NCBI GenBank assembly: GCA_014529385.2 | Contig: CM043968.1 | Span: forward strand, 10,117,648-10,177,647 | Direction: 5' to 3' | Length of the DNA: 60,000 nucleotides | Origin: Adiantum capillus-veneris | Lineage: Eukaryota; Streptophyta; Polypodiopsida; Polypodiales; Pteridaceae | Part shown: positions 32,172-44,390 of the stretch, piece after piece | How positions within the stretch are numbered: position 1 is the stretch's first letter | Layout of the letters: each line of letters opens with the position of its first letter | The notes under the pieces: generated by a model | The model's database searches: none | What the model saw: only the letters and a program-made list of their open reading frames with translations | Told to the model about the DNA's origin: nothing | Made by a program: the position numbers and the translations under genes

Positions 32172-33735
32172 ATGGCTGACAATAATCAAGAGAGTAGAAT
32201 GAACATTGATAACTTTGATTCTGCACATGAAGGTGCTAATGAAGATGCTCCCATGTTTGTGAATTATCTCGTGACTAGGTTGCAACAAGCTATGGGCAAC
32301 CTTGCTTTGCAAGCCGAAGTTACTCAACAACTTCGTGCCTATGGAATTTCGCTTCCTCTCCAAGAGGAGAGAGAGCTTAGGAGGCCTCTTGAAGAGACCC
32401 CCAAAAGAAGACTCTCTCCCATTCGAGAGGAGGAATCCAAAGAGAAAGAAAGCAATGAAAATCTAAGTTCTTCTGAAGATGTGGCTCCACGAAGATGACG
32501 GTCTAGACGATCGCCTACTCCTCCCAAGAGGAAAAGATCAACACATAGTCCTTCTCCTCATCATTCTGAAAGGCAAGAGAGGAAACAAAGGAAGAAAAGG
32601 GCTAGGAAGAGGTCACCCTCTTCTCCTTCTTCTTCACCTTCCTCCTCTTTCGATGAAAGTTATGGCTATTCTCCTAGAGAATACAAGAGGGGAGGGCATC
32701 ACAAATCATTCCCTGCATGGCGAAGGTCACAAAAGCTAAAGAAGTTCAAGGAGGGAGGAAAGAGTATCTCTTTTCTCACCTATGATGGCAACTTTGGTGC
32801 TACCGACAAAGTGTTGTCCTTCATCCAGCAATTTGATGCGGCCTTTGGGGGCGAGGGCTTCACAGAGTCCTCTAAGCTACGCCATGTAGCTATGCACTTC
32901 CAAAAATCAGCTCGTCAATGGTGGGCTAGCCTTCGTGGTAATGGAGAAGCCCCAAAGACATGGAAAACTCTACGAGTTTCCATCATGAAGCAATTTCTTC
33001 CAAGCAATACTAAATATAAAGTTCTTACCGAATGGCGCGACTTGAAGCTTCTCTCTCATGAGTCTATCAACAAGTATGTAGACAAGTTTTGGGATTTACA
33101 TCTCAAAGCTACTGTCTTTCAAAAGATAGACTTTTCCGAGCAAAGACAGCAATTCTGTGCGGGATTACCTGAGGAGATGGCCGAATACATCAACTCTCAA
33201 CGGCCCGGTACTATTACCGAAGTAATCCACCACACCATGGTTGCTTCACGCATCAATTTACATCAAGGGGCTAGACGTAATGTCAATCCCATGGAAAACA
33301 AAGATAAAAATGATGCAAAGGGGAAAACCAATGCTCAAAACAATTCCCAAGCCACTTCCAACAACAACAACAATCGGTCCAAGGAGAAGGGAGTTTACAA
33401 AGGTAAAAACAAACTCTCTCCTGAAGAGCTTGAAGCTTTTCGCAAGGACCATAAGTGTTTCAAGTGTGGGGAGCAAGGACATGGCTATCGTTCTTGCCCC
33501 AAGAAGAATACTTGCAATGAGACTCCTAGGGCTTCCACCATCGAAGCTCCAAAAGAGGATGCTCATTGCAAAGGATCGTCACTTTCCTATGCTTGGGGAA
33601 AGGTAAGAGAGCATGATGCCTTCATCTTGTTTGACCTTGGCTCTACTCTAAACTTCATATCAATGGAGTTGGCCACCAAGTTGGGCATTCAAGCTTTTGA
33701 GATGGGAGATATGGTAGTTGCTAACGCCTGCTTTC
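32172..33735 (+). pseudogene. gag: Chromovirus gag and protease start
   Basis: Start chosen at the ATG in AACATGGCT (MADNNQESRMNID). A basic Ser/Arg-rich N-terminal region (about residues 70-180) precedes the Retrotrans_gag core (TDKVLSFIQQFDAAFGG, ARQWWASLRG, EWRDLKLLSHESINKYVDKF, FCAGLPEEMAEYI), a CCHC knuckle CFKCGEQGHGYRSC near 33457, and the protease start FILFDLGSTLNFIS (D-S-G changed to D-L-G). A TGA at 32496-32498 replaces the CGA found in the second copy at 39298-40164, and a one-base indel near 33735 shifts the frame before pol. Confidence 0.9.
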
Positions 33736-36700
33736 AAGGGACAGCAAGCCTCCTTTACTCCCTTGATTGGAAAGTTGAGGCTTCATGTCCAAAGCTATGT
33801 CGACAAAGAAGACTTCTTCATCTCTCCTCTCCAACATGAGGATGTTATCCTAGGGGCGCCATGGTTTGATCGCATGGCTGCCAACATGAAGTTCCCTGAA
33901 AGGAAAATCTATTTCACCTACAAGGGAAAGAACATGTATATAGATGCTAGTGAGCGTGGTCGCACTATTCCACTTGTAAATCCTCTTTCTTTTGATAAGT
34001 CAATGAAGATCTCAGTTTTTGCGTACATGATTTTTGTCAAAGAGTCTCTAAAAGATAATCATGTTTCATCAAATGTAAATGGTAGGAATCAAGAAAAGTT
34101 AGATTTGTCTAATTTTCTAAAAGGATTCCAAGATGTGTTAATCGATGATATCCCTATGGACTTACCTCCAAAACGAGGGGATGATGACCATCGTATTGAG
34201 CTCCTTCCAGGAAGCTCACCGCCTAACAAACCTCCTTATCGAGTCTCACAAGCTCAACAAGAGGAGATCATGAGGCAAGTACAGGAATTGGTAGACAAAG
34301 GGATGGTGAGACCTAGTTCCTCTCCCTTTTGTTCTCCAGTCCTTTTAGTGCAAAAGAAAGATGGTACATACCGTATGTGTGTGGACTATCGAGCACTAAA
34401 CCATATCACTATCAAAAACAGATTTCCCGTACCTCGGGTAGAAGATCTGTTTGATAAGCTACAAGGCTCTACCTACTTTAGTAGGATTGACCTTAAGAGT
34501 GGCTATCATCAAATAAGGATAGTGGATGAAGATATCCTAAAGACCGCGTTTCGCACAACATTTGGTCTTTATGAATATCTAGTCATGCCTTTTGGTTTGA
34601 CTAATGCACTAGCTACATTCAATCGGCTAATGGAGAAAATTTTTAGACCTTATCGCAAATTCACTGGAGTGCTCTTTGATGATATCATCATCTACTCCAA
34701 GTCTTTGGAGGAACATAAGCAACATCTCCAAGTAATCTTTCAAGCCTTAAGGGAGAACAAGCTTTTTCTCAACCAAAAGAAAAGTAAATTCTTCCTTCAA
34801 GAGATTCAATACTTAGGTCATATTATCTCTCATGATGGTATCCGTATGGATCCATCAAAGTTAGAGGTAATAAAATCATGGCCTACCCCAAGAAATCTAC
34901 ATGAGCTAAGAAGCTTTATTGGTATGTGCGCATACTATAGATGCTTCATAGCAAAATTCTTTGAAGTAGCAGGACCACTACACGACTTAACTAAGAAGAA
35001 TGTTAAGTATGTATGGACTGCTAAGGAGCAAAATGCTTTTGAAAATCTCAAAGAGAAACTTACTTCCCAACCAGTCCTTGTGCTTCCGGATCTCTCAAAG
35101 CCATTTGAGGTCTAATGTGATGCTTGTGGTGATTTCCTTGGAGCAGTTTTGCTTCAAGAAGGGCATGCCATAGCATATGAGAGCCGAAGGCTCAATACTG
35201 ATGAACGAGTCTTGGGCATTTATGAGAAAGAGCTTTTAGCTGTTTTACATGCCCTAGACACATGGCAGCACTACCTATTGGGGACTCCATTTATTCTACA
35301 AACCGACCATCAAAGTCTCAAGTATTTCATGACTCAAACCAAGCTTTCCGACAAACAAATTAGGTGGGCAAATTTTCTCTCACAATTTAATTTTCATATT
35401 GCTCACATAGCTAGTAAGCACAATCAAGTGGCCGATGCACTTTCATGACGACCAAAGGTTAATGCGGTGTCTATAGCTACTCACAATGATATATCCTTTA
35501 TGATAGATGAGTATGCTACTGACCTTGATTTTAGAGACATAATGTCAGCCCTTGCTTTGAGGAAGAAAGAGGAACCATTCACCTTGCAAGATGGTTATCT
35601 TCTCCACGGCAATAGGCTATGTGTTACCCATTCCCTTCGTGAGAAATTTATGTATGAATCCCATGCTCCTCCATATGCGGGGCATAGAGGTATTCAACCT
35701 ACTCTCCGAGGAGTAGAGACGTATTTTTATTGGCCTACCATGAAAGTGGACATACAAGAGTATGTTTCAAAATGTGTAGTATGCCAAAAAACCAAGTATG
35801 ATAGAGGGAAGCAACCTGGATTACTCCAGCCATTGCCTATTCCAAATTCACCATGGGAGAGTATATCCATGGATTTCATCTTTGGATTACCCAAGTCTAT
35901 CCATGGGAATACTGGAATATGGACAATAGTCGATAGGTTTAGCAAGCAAGCACATTTTATTCTTGTCAAAAAGACTATTAAGGCACGCCAAATGGAAACT
36001 CTCTTCATATCTCAAATTTTCAAGCACCATGGATTACCCACATCCATCGTGTCAGATAGAGATCCTAGAATGACCAGTAATTTCTGGAAAGGTCTCTTTG
36101 AAAATCTAGGAACAAGATTGAATTTCTCTTCGGCCTATCACCCACAAACGGATGGCCAAAGTGAGATAGCTAATCTTACGATACTCGATCTACTCAAGAC
36201 TTATGTTACTGAAGTAGATCAACACTCACAATGGGAAAAGTACTTACCTCTTGTAGAGTATGCCTACAATAATACTGTACATACTTCTACGGGGAAAGCA
36301 CCTTTTGAGATCATTGAGGGAAGACCAAAAAGTCCCTTGCTACTCAAAGTACATGGGAAGATCTTCGCCGCCGATGAGTATAACCGTGACCTACAAGAAT
36401 CTTTTCAAAAGTTTAAGGAGGCTATATCCATCTCTCAACAAAGACAAAAAGTTGCTGCTGACAAGCATAGAAGAGCTTTAATGTTCAAAGAAAATGATTG
36501 GGTCTTACTCAAGTTTCCTAAGGCTCGATTAAGGCAAACAACGGGCAAAAATCCTACGGGCCATCAAAAGTATTATGCTAAATTAGCAAAAAGATACTAT
36601 GGTCCTTTCCAAATCTTGAAGCCCATCAATGAGACGGCTTATCAACTTAAGTTGCCCAACCATTGGCTCATACACAATGCCTTTCATGTAAGCCTACTTA

Positions 36701-36951
36701 AGCCCTACAAGGGAGAGCCACCAACTGAACCAATTATTGAAGACCCTCCCGAAGTCGAAGACCAAGAAGAGGTGCTCCAACCCGAAGCTATCCTTCGGCA
36801 TGAAGACAAGGTACTACGACATGGTAAGATTATCCGACGGTATCTTATTAAGTTCAAAAATTATCCTTTTGAAGATGCTAGATGGATGCAAGGAGTACAA
36901 CTTAAAGATAGTATGAACCTTGTCAATGCTTACAATGCTACATTAGAGTAA
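33718..36951 (+). pseudogene. pol: Chromovirus pol: protease end, RT, RNase H, integrase, chromodomain
   Basis: One frame with two stops (TAA at 35113, TGA at 35446). Seen in order: VILGAPWFDRM (protease end); RT with MCVDYRALNHITIKNRFP, RIDLKSGYHQIRI, VMPFGLTNA and the catalytic pair in VLFDDIIIYS (usual Y-x-D-D first residue is Leu); RNase H with EKELLAVLHALDTW and TDHQSLKYF; integrase with the zinc finger H...H and CVVCQKTK, then SMDFIFGLP, SDRDPRMTSNFW and AYHPQTDGQSE carrying D, D and E; and a C-terminal chromodomain-like EAILRHEDKVLRHGK... YLIKFKNYPFEDARW. Known roles: cDNA synthesis and targeted integration. The stops make it inactive as it stands. Confidence 0.95.
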
Positions 36952-37308
36952 GCAAATGTACAAATTTCTTTTAAATGACTCATGTTTTTGTCTTATAAGG
37001 CTAGTTATCTTTTTGATTGTGCACAAATTTAACTAATATGCATGCTTGAAATCATGTTTGTGATGACGATGTCTCTCAAACACCAAGTAGAATTTGTCAC
37101 TCTACTTTGGGAGAATGCAATGGACTAAAGAGCAGACATGCTTGCGGCAGCTATGTCTCCCAAGCACCAAATGGATGTCATCCATCTTGGAAAGATGTCG
37201 TAGGGTAACAAGGGATCCTCTACCTGCTAAGTAAAATAGACTAATGACTAAGGCTTTATCTCTTCTACCTCATAGTCGAGGACGACTATGATTTCAAGAG
37301 AGAGGTAA
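36952..37308 (+). other. Chromovirus 3' untranslated region and polypurine tract
   Basis: Non-coding between the pol stop and LTR2. TCGAGGACGACTATGA precedes the tract AAGAGAGAGG (about 37298-37306), directly before TGTCAT. This order is typical for plant chromoviruses. Confidence 0.8.
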
Positions 37309-38925
37309 TGTCATAAAATCTAATATCTAACCAACCCAAACTATTTTCTCATATTAAATTGATCACTTAATGTGGGAGAATAAACGGGAACAAGTGTTAA
37401 GGTATAAATATGGGTTATAGATCTATCTCAACACGGGGCCAATGGTAAAGGGGCCCAAATGAGAGATGGTCTATCAAAGAGCAAGGCTAACCAATGGAGC
37501 ATAAGACCTTAGGGTTAGCTTCATTGAAGACCTCCAATAATGTGTGTAAAAGTCCTTTGACCTTAGGTAAGCTAGGTCTGAGCTTGAGGTGGGAACCCGG
37601 CCCAAGTTCAAGGTGCTTGTCCTGCTTGAGGTGCTTGTCATGCTTGAGGTGCTTGATTAAGGTGCTTGAGGTGCTTGACTTGCCCCATGCTTGAGGTGCT
37701 TGACTTGCCGCTTGATTAAGGTGCTTGAGGTGTCTTGACATGCTTGCCTGAGATGCTTGTGGGAATACCCCCTAGTTTAAGTGCTTTGTCATGCCCAATG
37801 ATTAAGGTGCTTCAGCTCCTAAAGTCAAAAGCATCCCTACAAGAGGGGGGGCGAGCCCTTTTCCTAGGGATTAGAGAGAGAACACACACTCACACACACA
37901 AGGGAAGCCCCAAGCTTGAAGAGGCAACAGGGACACATGTCAAGCCCCTACCCATGTTACCTTCATGTGTTGCTTGAAGCCTATTGGATAGGCTTCAAAG
38001 GGGTCCAATGATAAATTACTTGAATTATCTATTTGTTTTTGCATTTATCAAGTCCTCTCTCTCAAAAGGGAAAGGGGGACACTTGTCCCAAGCCTACACC
38101 TAATGCTAGAAATGGCCCAAGCTTGTGATTGGCTAGGGTTGGCCAGAGCCAATGAGCTTCAATTATGAGCTAGAAGGGGGGGTCGACCTAGCAAGGAGGG
38201 GGCTTTCTTGGGGGGGTATACTCACCCACACACACTCACATGCACTCTCATTGTGTACTATGCAAAGTGCAAGAGCTCCCTCTCCTTCTCCAAGCAAGTA
38301 GAGGTTGAGAGCCTACATCAACACTCTTGGCTATGGAGTGCAAATCCAACCAATAGCCATGCTTCAATGCTTAAGCTTGCCATCTCCTTCTTCTTCATTA
38401 CTATGCTATTATGTATGCTAGCACAAGAGTTATGATAAGTGAGGAACTAGTTCTTTCTCCTATGAAATGTTGTTTCTTCCTCTTCCCTACCCTCATTCCC
38501 TGCTAGCTCTCTCCACCTTCGAAGGTGTTTGAGGTCTTGGGACTGAGGCTTGGTATAGTTAAATATTTCTTCAAGTTTATGTTATGCTATGGTTGTGATG
38601 CGTGAAGCTTTCCATGTTCATTGCATCACCTAGGTCACAAGGAACACAAAGAATGTATTGTAACAAGTCTCTCTTCATGGGAGAAATCATAATACAAATG
38701 CCTATTGGAGGGAGGACCGGCTCCACATAAATCAGGTCCTCAACTGTTGTCATGTTCTCTAAATTTTCTCTCTTGCAAAAGTATTGTTCATGCCAAGTTA
38801 ACTAATTGTTATGATTATGTTGCTATCTTCAATTATGTCTACCCGCTATGCTCAGAAAGTCATTTCTCGAAAGTACTCTCATTAATTTCCGCTACTCTAA
38901 AGTTGAATAGGCTAATTCCATTACA
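37309..38925 (+). repeat. Chromovirus LTR2
   Basis: 1617 bp, same ends as LTR1 and nearly identical to it; differences are a few substitutions and the minisatellite copy number. Confidence 0.95.
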
Positions 38926-38926
38926 T

Positions 38927-38938
38927 TGGTATCAGAGC
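38927..38938 (+). other. Chromovirus primer binding site 2
   Basis: TGGTATCAGAGC after LTR2, showing that LTR2 also acts as the 5' LTR of a second internal region. Confidence 0.95.
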
Positions 38939-39339
38939 ATTTGGTTTCTCTTTTCTTTCTTAAGAAGAGAGGTCCTTAAGTAGCCTATAAATGGTTGATG
39001 TTGTTAATTATATTAGGGTAAGTGGAACTAGGATCTATTATTGGTTTTGTTGAGCCCACTATGTGGGGGATGGTGCACACCTCGGGAGCTTTGGACTTAA
39101 TAATGGAGTCTTTTTAGACTTGCCTACGGCTTTACCATTATTGAGCCATAAGAAGTCCGAAAGGAGCTAGCCCTCGGCAACTCTGCTATGTTAGACCTAC
39201 TCCTCTACTCTCTATAATTAACCACTTTGAGCCGTGGGTGTAGATACTTAAGAGCCGATTTTCAAAGGCTAAGAGGAGTGACAACTAAATTTTTGAATTG
39301 TCAAAGCATACACTAAATACATACATAAATTTTGTTAAC

Positions 39340-40136
39340 ATGGCTGACAATAATCAAGAGAGTAGAATGAACATTGATAACTTTGATTCTGCACATGAAG
39401 GTGCTAAGGAAGATGCTCCCATGTTTGTGAATTATCTCGTGACTAGGTTGCAACAAGCTATGGGCAACCTTGCTTTGCAAGCCGAAGTTACTCAACAACT
39501 TCGTGCCTATGGAATTTCGCTTCCTCTCCAAGAGGAGAGAGAGCTTAGGAAGCCTCTTGAAGAGACCCCCAAAAGAAGACTCTCTCCCATTCGAGAGGAG
39601 GAATCCAAAGAGAAAGAAAGCAATGAAAATCTAAGTTCTTCTGAAGATGTGGCTCCACGAAGACGACGGTCTAGACGATCGCCTACTCCTCCCAAGAGGA
39701 AAAGATCAACACATAGTCCTTCTCCTCATCATTCTGAAAGGCAAGAGAGGAAACAAAGGAAGAAAAGGGCTAGGAAGAGGTCACCCTCTTCTCCTTCTTC
39801 TTCACCTTCCTCCTCTTTCGATGAAAGTTATGGCTATTCTCCTAGAGAATACAAGAGGGGAGGGCATCACAAATCATTCCCTGCATGGCGAAGGTCACAA
39901 AAGCTAAAGAAGTTCAAGGAGGGAGGAAAGAGTATCTCTTTTCTCACCTATGATGGCAACTTTGGTGCTACCGACAAAGTGTTGTCCTTCATCCAGCAAT
40001 TTGATGCGGCCTTTGGGGGCGAGGGCTTCACAGAGTCCTCTAAGCTACGCCATGTAGCTATGCACTTCCAAAAATCAGCTCGTCAATGGTGGGCTAGCCT
40101 TCGTGGTAATGGAGAAGCCCCAAAGACATGGAAAAC
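39340..40136 (+). pseudogene. gag: Second chromovirus gag, truncated
   Basis: About 265 codons, starting at the same AACATGGCT context, nearly identical to 32172-32966. Here the codon at the position of the copy 1 stop is CGA, so the frame runs uninterrupted through the Ser/Arg region and the first half of the capsid core. It ends at GEAPKTWKT, then runs a few residues into LTR sequence. Confidence 0.9.
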
Positions 40137-40140
40137 AATG

Positions 40141-41060
40141 ATAGGCTTCAAAGGGGTCCAATGATAAATTACTTGAATTATCTATTTGTTTTTGCATTTA
40201 TCAAGTCCTCTCTCTCAAAAGGGAAAGGGGGACACTTGTCCCAATCCTACACCTAATGCTAGAAATGGCCCAAGCTTGTGATTGGCTAGGGTTGGCAAGA
40301 GCCAATGAGCTTCAATTATGAGCTAGAAGGGGGGGTCGACCTAGCAAGGAGGGGGCTTGCTTGGGGGTGTATACTCACCCACACACACTCACATGCACTC
40401 TCATTGTGTACTATGCAAAGTGCAAGAGCTCCCTCTCCTTCTCCAAGCAAGTAGAGGTTGAGAGCCTACACCAACACTCTTGGCTATGGAGTGCAAATCC
40501 AACCAAGAGCCATGCTTAAATGCTTAAGCTTGCCATCTCCTTCTTCTTCGTTACTATGCTATTATGTATGCTAGCACAAGAGTTATGATAAGTGAGGAAC
40601 TAGTTCTTTCTCCTATGAAATGTTTCTTCTTCCTCTTCCCTACCCTCATACCCTACTAGCTCTCTCCACCTTCGAAGGTGTTTGAGGTCTTGGGACTGAG
40701 GCTTGGTATAGTTAAAGATTTCTTCAAGTTTATGTTATTCTATGGTTTTGATGCATGGCATCACCTAGGTCACAAGGAACAAAAAGAATGTATTGTAACA
40801 AGTCTCTCTTCATGGGAGAAATCATAACACAAATGCCTATTGGAGGGGGGACCGGCTCCACATAAATCCGGTCCTCAACTGTTGTCATGTTCTCTAAATT
40901 CTCTCTCTTGCAAAAGTATTGTTCATGCCAAGTTAACTAATTGTTATGATTATGTTGCTATCTTCAATTATGTCTACCCGCTATGCTCACAAAGTCATTT
41001 CTCGAAAGTACTCTCATATATTTCCGCTACTCTCAAGTTGAATAGGCTAATTCCATTACA
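40141..41060 (+). repeat. Chromovirus LTR3, 5'-truncated
   Basis: Begins at the base equivalent to 30820 of LTR1, lacking the first 684 bp, and ends at CCATTACA. The junction AAAACAATGATAGGC shows no obvious long homology. Confidence 0.9.
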
Positions 41061-41760
41061 TTAGACCTACATCATTGAGGACTTTGCCACCATATATGGG
41101 AGAATTTGAGGCAAAGTCAGTAGTAATGAGAGTGTCATCACAGAGGCTAGGTGGAAATTCAAGAGTTGGATACTATAATTTTAACAAAGTTACTATCTAC
41201 ACTAATGAAGTGGCACAATTACATTGGTATACCTCTAGAAAATTAGGCCAAGGACGTGGACAGAGGTGGGGCAGTGTGTTGAGAAATTTGGTGTCAAAAG
41301 CCCGATAAAGTTATTGGAAAGAGAGTTAAATGAGCTAGAGAAGCCTATATCAAATGTAAGACTATGAAGGAGAGTATTGTGAAGGAGAAGAGGGTGATAC
41401 CACATTTCCCTATCAAGTACAATGGAGTTGAGACTAAAGCTATACTTGAAAATGGAACAAGTATCACCATAGATATGAAACAAATATGGGAGAAATGGGG
41501 TAAGCTAGCTATTAGGACAATGCATATGAAACTGTAATTGGCTCATGGACATGTAGAGAGACCCCTAGAATTATTGAAAGCAGCAGTGTATCTTCATGTG
41601 GCATAGAGTATGAACATACATTTGCCATAGTAGAATTTGGAAAGAAAAGTAATTATGATATTATTCTTGGATGACCATTCATGAGGCAGCTCAAAATGGT
41701 ACAAGATTGGGTTTATGATTACTTATATTTATGACATATTGAGACCACTATGAAAATCAA
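41061..41760 (+). pseudogene. Retropepsin remnant of E2
   Basis: Resumes E2 after the chromovirus: TSLRTLPPYMGEFEAKS, GNSRVGYYNFNKV, then FPIKYNGVETKAILENGTS, where the catalytic D-S-G-A-G is E-N-G-T-S, and further degenerate LELLKAA and YDIILG, followed by MRQLKM. Catalytic Asp lost; frames change near 41350 and 41520. It parallels 4950-5740 of E1. Confidence 0.7.
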
Positions 41761-42425
41761 TTTGCAAGATCATAGTTATAGGGATGTAACGAGAACCCCT
41801 GTTGAAGATTTTGATTCTGCTACACAAAGTAGGTCTGCAGTTTCTACATGGTCGTGTAAGAAGAATGAATTTTGGATTTGTGTAGCATTTCCAATGCAGT
41901 TACTTTGAGAGGAATGAGACAATTCTTGAGAGGGTGTTAGAATATGAAGATTAGGTGAGAGAACCCTTTCTTGAGGATAAGCTAGATCCTTTAAAGCGGG
42001 CCCAAAGCTTAGCGACATTAGACATGTGTGTCAATGAAACCACTCCCACTAAGTTTTGTGACGAGAAAATTTACAATATTATTCCATATTACATGCTAGG
42101 CTAGATCACTCAAGAGAGTGAGGATGAACTATAATTGCAATTTGAGAATGAAAAGAAACTTGAGTCAAACCCAACAACACTCAAAGTGATTCATGTGGTA
42201 GAAGCACGAGAAGACATGATAGAAGCTAAAGAAAGTTACTATGACTCTTTTGAGAGATTTGACCATGATGAGGATCCAGATGATGAGGAAATAGAAGTTT
42301 TTGCAAGCGAGCAAGAGTGTGATGATGGCAAGGACAAGTTCTATGACTCTCCAAACCAATACCCTAGATGGCAGATAAGATACCGAGAGCACAGAGAGAG
42401 TAAAAGTCTAAACAAGAGACTTTGA
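41761..42425 (+). pseudogene. Acidic linker of E2
   Basis: Parallels 5640-6361 of E1: RERV/LERV-like stretch, LATLDMCVNETTPTKFCDE (42015-42070), then the acidic part ESYYDSFERFDHDEDPDDEE and a Tyr/Arg tail YPRWQIRYREHRESKSL. Confidence 0.65.
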
Positions 42426-42453
42426 CCTATGTCAAACTTCCAAAACTTGACAC

Positions 42454-43320
42454 ATGAAATTCAATGCCCTTGATTGTGCTAAGGATAAATTTTATAGAAG
42501 ATTCATGAATTTGGTAGAATATTTAGGTTTCAAGGCTAAACTTTTGAAAATGAAGAAAACCAGCAAGGAGAAGAAGAAAGCGTCTCAAGAGAAATTGGAC
42601 ATTTTTGGTGATATGATTTTGACAAAAGTTGAGAGGAAAAAACGGTCCAATGAGTTGAAACAAACACTTAAAAATGTATGGACTACGGAGATGGAAAGCA
42701 ATGATGATTCTACAACTATGAAAGGAGGGAACAAAATAGATGTACCTCCCCATTATTGCAAATATACCATTCAAGATAGATGATTGGTAGTCCAACAACC
42801 AATGAGAGAGTCTAAGAAAAATGAGTCATATGATGGCCTAGAAGACGCTAAGAAGATTGACTTAGCATATCTAGGAGAGAGTCCTAGATCTGCTTATATC
42901 ACCACTGATTTGAGTCAACAAGAGGAAGAGATCTTGATAAAGATGCTCAAGGAGTATAAAGATGTCTTGGCATGGTTGTACAAAAATTTAAAGGGAGTGG
43001 ATCCTAATATTTGTGAACACTCAATTCCTTTCACGTCATAGATGAAAACAAGCAAACAACGTCCTTATACCTATAATGAGACCTTTGCTAAGTGAATCAA
43101 GGAAGAGATAGATAAGTTGAAAGAGGATGATTTTATCTAAAAGATTGAACACACAAATTGGGTTTTGCCAATTGTGGTGGTTCCCAAGAAAAACAAAAAA
43201 TTGAGAGTTTGTGTAAATCTCAAGAAAGTAAATGCAACAACAATTCATGACAACTATCTCCTTCCAATTACTAAGCATATGTTAGAACGAGTGCCTTTAG
43301 CGATTTTTGTGAAAAGATCA
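42454..43320 (+). pseudogene. pol: Start of reverse transcriptase of E2, truncated
   Basis: A Lys-rich segment (42454-42783), then YITTDLSQQEEEILIKMLKEY and KDVLAWLYKNLKGVDPNICEH, the usual lead-in of Tat/Athila RT, and near 43150 NWVLPIVVVPKKNKKLRVCVNLKKVNATT with PITKHMLERV. This is RT motif 1; the usual V-C-V-D is V-C-V-N. Homology stops near 43310, before the catalytic Asp motifs. It shows that full-length members of this family do have pol after the acidic linker. Several stops break it. Confidence 0.75.
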
Positions 43321-43730
43321 CCTGAAAAAATCACCGTTAATTCTCTCGAGTCAAAAACTAAAACCCTTTTCAAAAAAACATGCCCAACACATAATATGAG
43401 TTGATAAAAAATCTAGGAAAGTCTATTAATGTTGAAATTGCCTTTTTGTGGCCATCTCTAAGGACTAATTTATCAAAACACCCAAAATTTCACTAGAATG
43501 TCTCAAAGATAGGTCAAAACATCTTTAAGCTCGTTGAAATGTCATTGAAAAATACCTACATAGACCTATCAAACTTCCATTTTTTTGGGATAATGGCTGC
43601 CAACATTGAGAGTTGTCCAAATTAGGTGTTTGGATATTGAAAACTAGCATAAGCCACTTTTGTGGCCCAGATACAATACTAGTGTTAATGTCCTATCCCG
43701 GGACACTTCCTCCTTCAATTTAATAGGTCC

Positions 43731-43734
<4 letters not shown>

Positions 43735-43793
<59 letters not shown>

Positions 43794-43804
43794 TCTCTCT
43801 CTCT
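43735..43804. repeat. (GT)n(CT)n microsatellite
   Basis: About 29 GT units followed by CT units. Confidence 0.95.
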
Positions 43805-44114
43805 TGGAAGTGTGGTTTCTAAACATGTGACAAAAAGCTTAGGGAAACATAGAAACATAGGAAAAACCTCCACCCTGAACAAGAATTAGAGATACTTAGA
43901 GCATCTTTCAAGAGCCTATTGCTAATGGGAGACCAAGGTATAGTAGTCTGGTAGGGAGTCCTCTTATAAACAACCTTTACATTGTCTATGTTCCACATAA
44001 AACAAAGTGTCTAGTGTTTGAGAGCATTCAGACATAACATCAGGGCAGCATTATTCTATGCAAATGTGGCAAATATAATAGAATATGGAGTGAGAGAAAT
44101 AATGCAAGCATTAG

Positions 44115-44205
44115 CCACCTGAGACAAAATTTGTTGCCACCAAGACTTAATCAATTTACATATCCAAAAAGCATGTTGTATGGGTATGAAGTTTTGATTG
44201 CATAT
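44115..44205 (-). pseudogene. Possible LINE zf-RVT fragment
   Basis: Minus-strand reading YICNQNFIPIQHAFWICKLIKSWW fits the C-x-x-x...H-x-F-x-x-C...W pattern of the zinc-binding region after LINE reverse transcriptase. It lies on the same strand and at a plausible distance from the GGLGI fragment near 45060. It is short. Confidence 0.3.
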
Positions 44206-44344
44206 GTAAAAGTTCTATTAAACTTAATTACTAAAAACTGGCATGAGCCACTCTAGTGACCAAAGACACTTTTATGGCCTAGACACAAGATTAGTTTTAA
44301 TGTACTATTGCCTTGGGACACTTTCTACCGACACTTCAACAACT

Positions 44345-44386
<42 letters not shown>

Positions 44387-44390
44387 ACTC

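Larger units (their letters stand above)
30136..41060 (+). mobile_element. Chromovirus composite: LTR - internal - LTR - partial internal - partial LTR
   Basis: A full Ty3/gypsy chromovirus (30136-38925, 8790 bp) is followed without a break by a second primer site and gag start (38926-40136) and then by the last 920 bp of a third LTR (40141-41060). Only the outer edges carry the 5-base duplication. LTR1 and LTR2 are nearly identical; LTR3 shares several variants with the solo LTR at 47597-49232 instead. Confidence 0.9.
19623..43320 (+). mobile_element. Ty3/gypsy-type LTR retroelement E2, nested and 3'-truncated
   Basis: Plus-strand order: LTR, primer site, leader, pre-gag, gag core (to 24865); unidentified sequence 24866-29040; gag C-terminus (29041-30135); chromovirus composite (30136-41060); protease, linker, and RT start (41061-43320). 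The E1 copy supplies an uninterrupted template for the order and shows that the two flanks of the chromovirus insertion join exactly. About 700 bases of gag are missing at the 24866-29040 break. No RT core, integrase or 3' LTR follows. The RT start and the tRNA-Asp-like primer site suggest the Ogre/Tat/Athila group. Confidence 0.75.
43321..44330. other. Intergenic, with simple repeat and weak LINE traces
   Basis: No plus-strand gene seen. A phrase of about 90 bases (AAAACT(A/G)GCAT(A/G)AGCCACT... GGGACACTT) occurs at about 43634-43720 and again, diverged, at 44226-44330, each time followed by a simple repeat. Confidence 0.4.
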
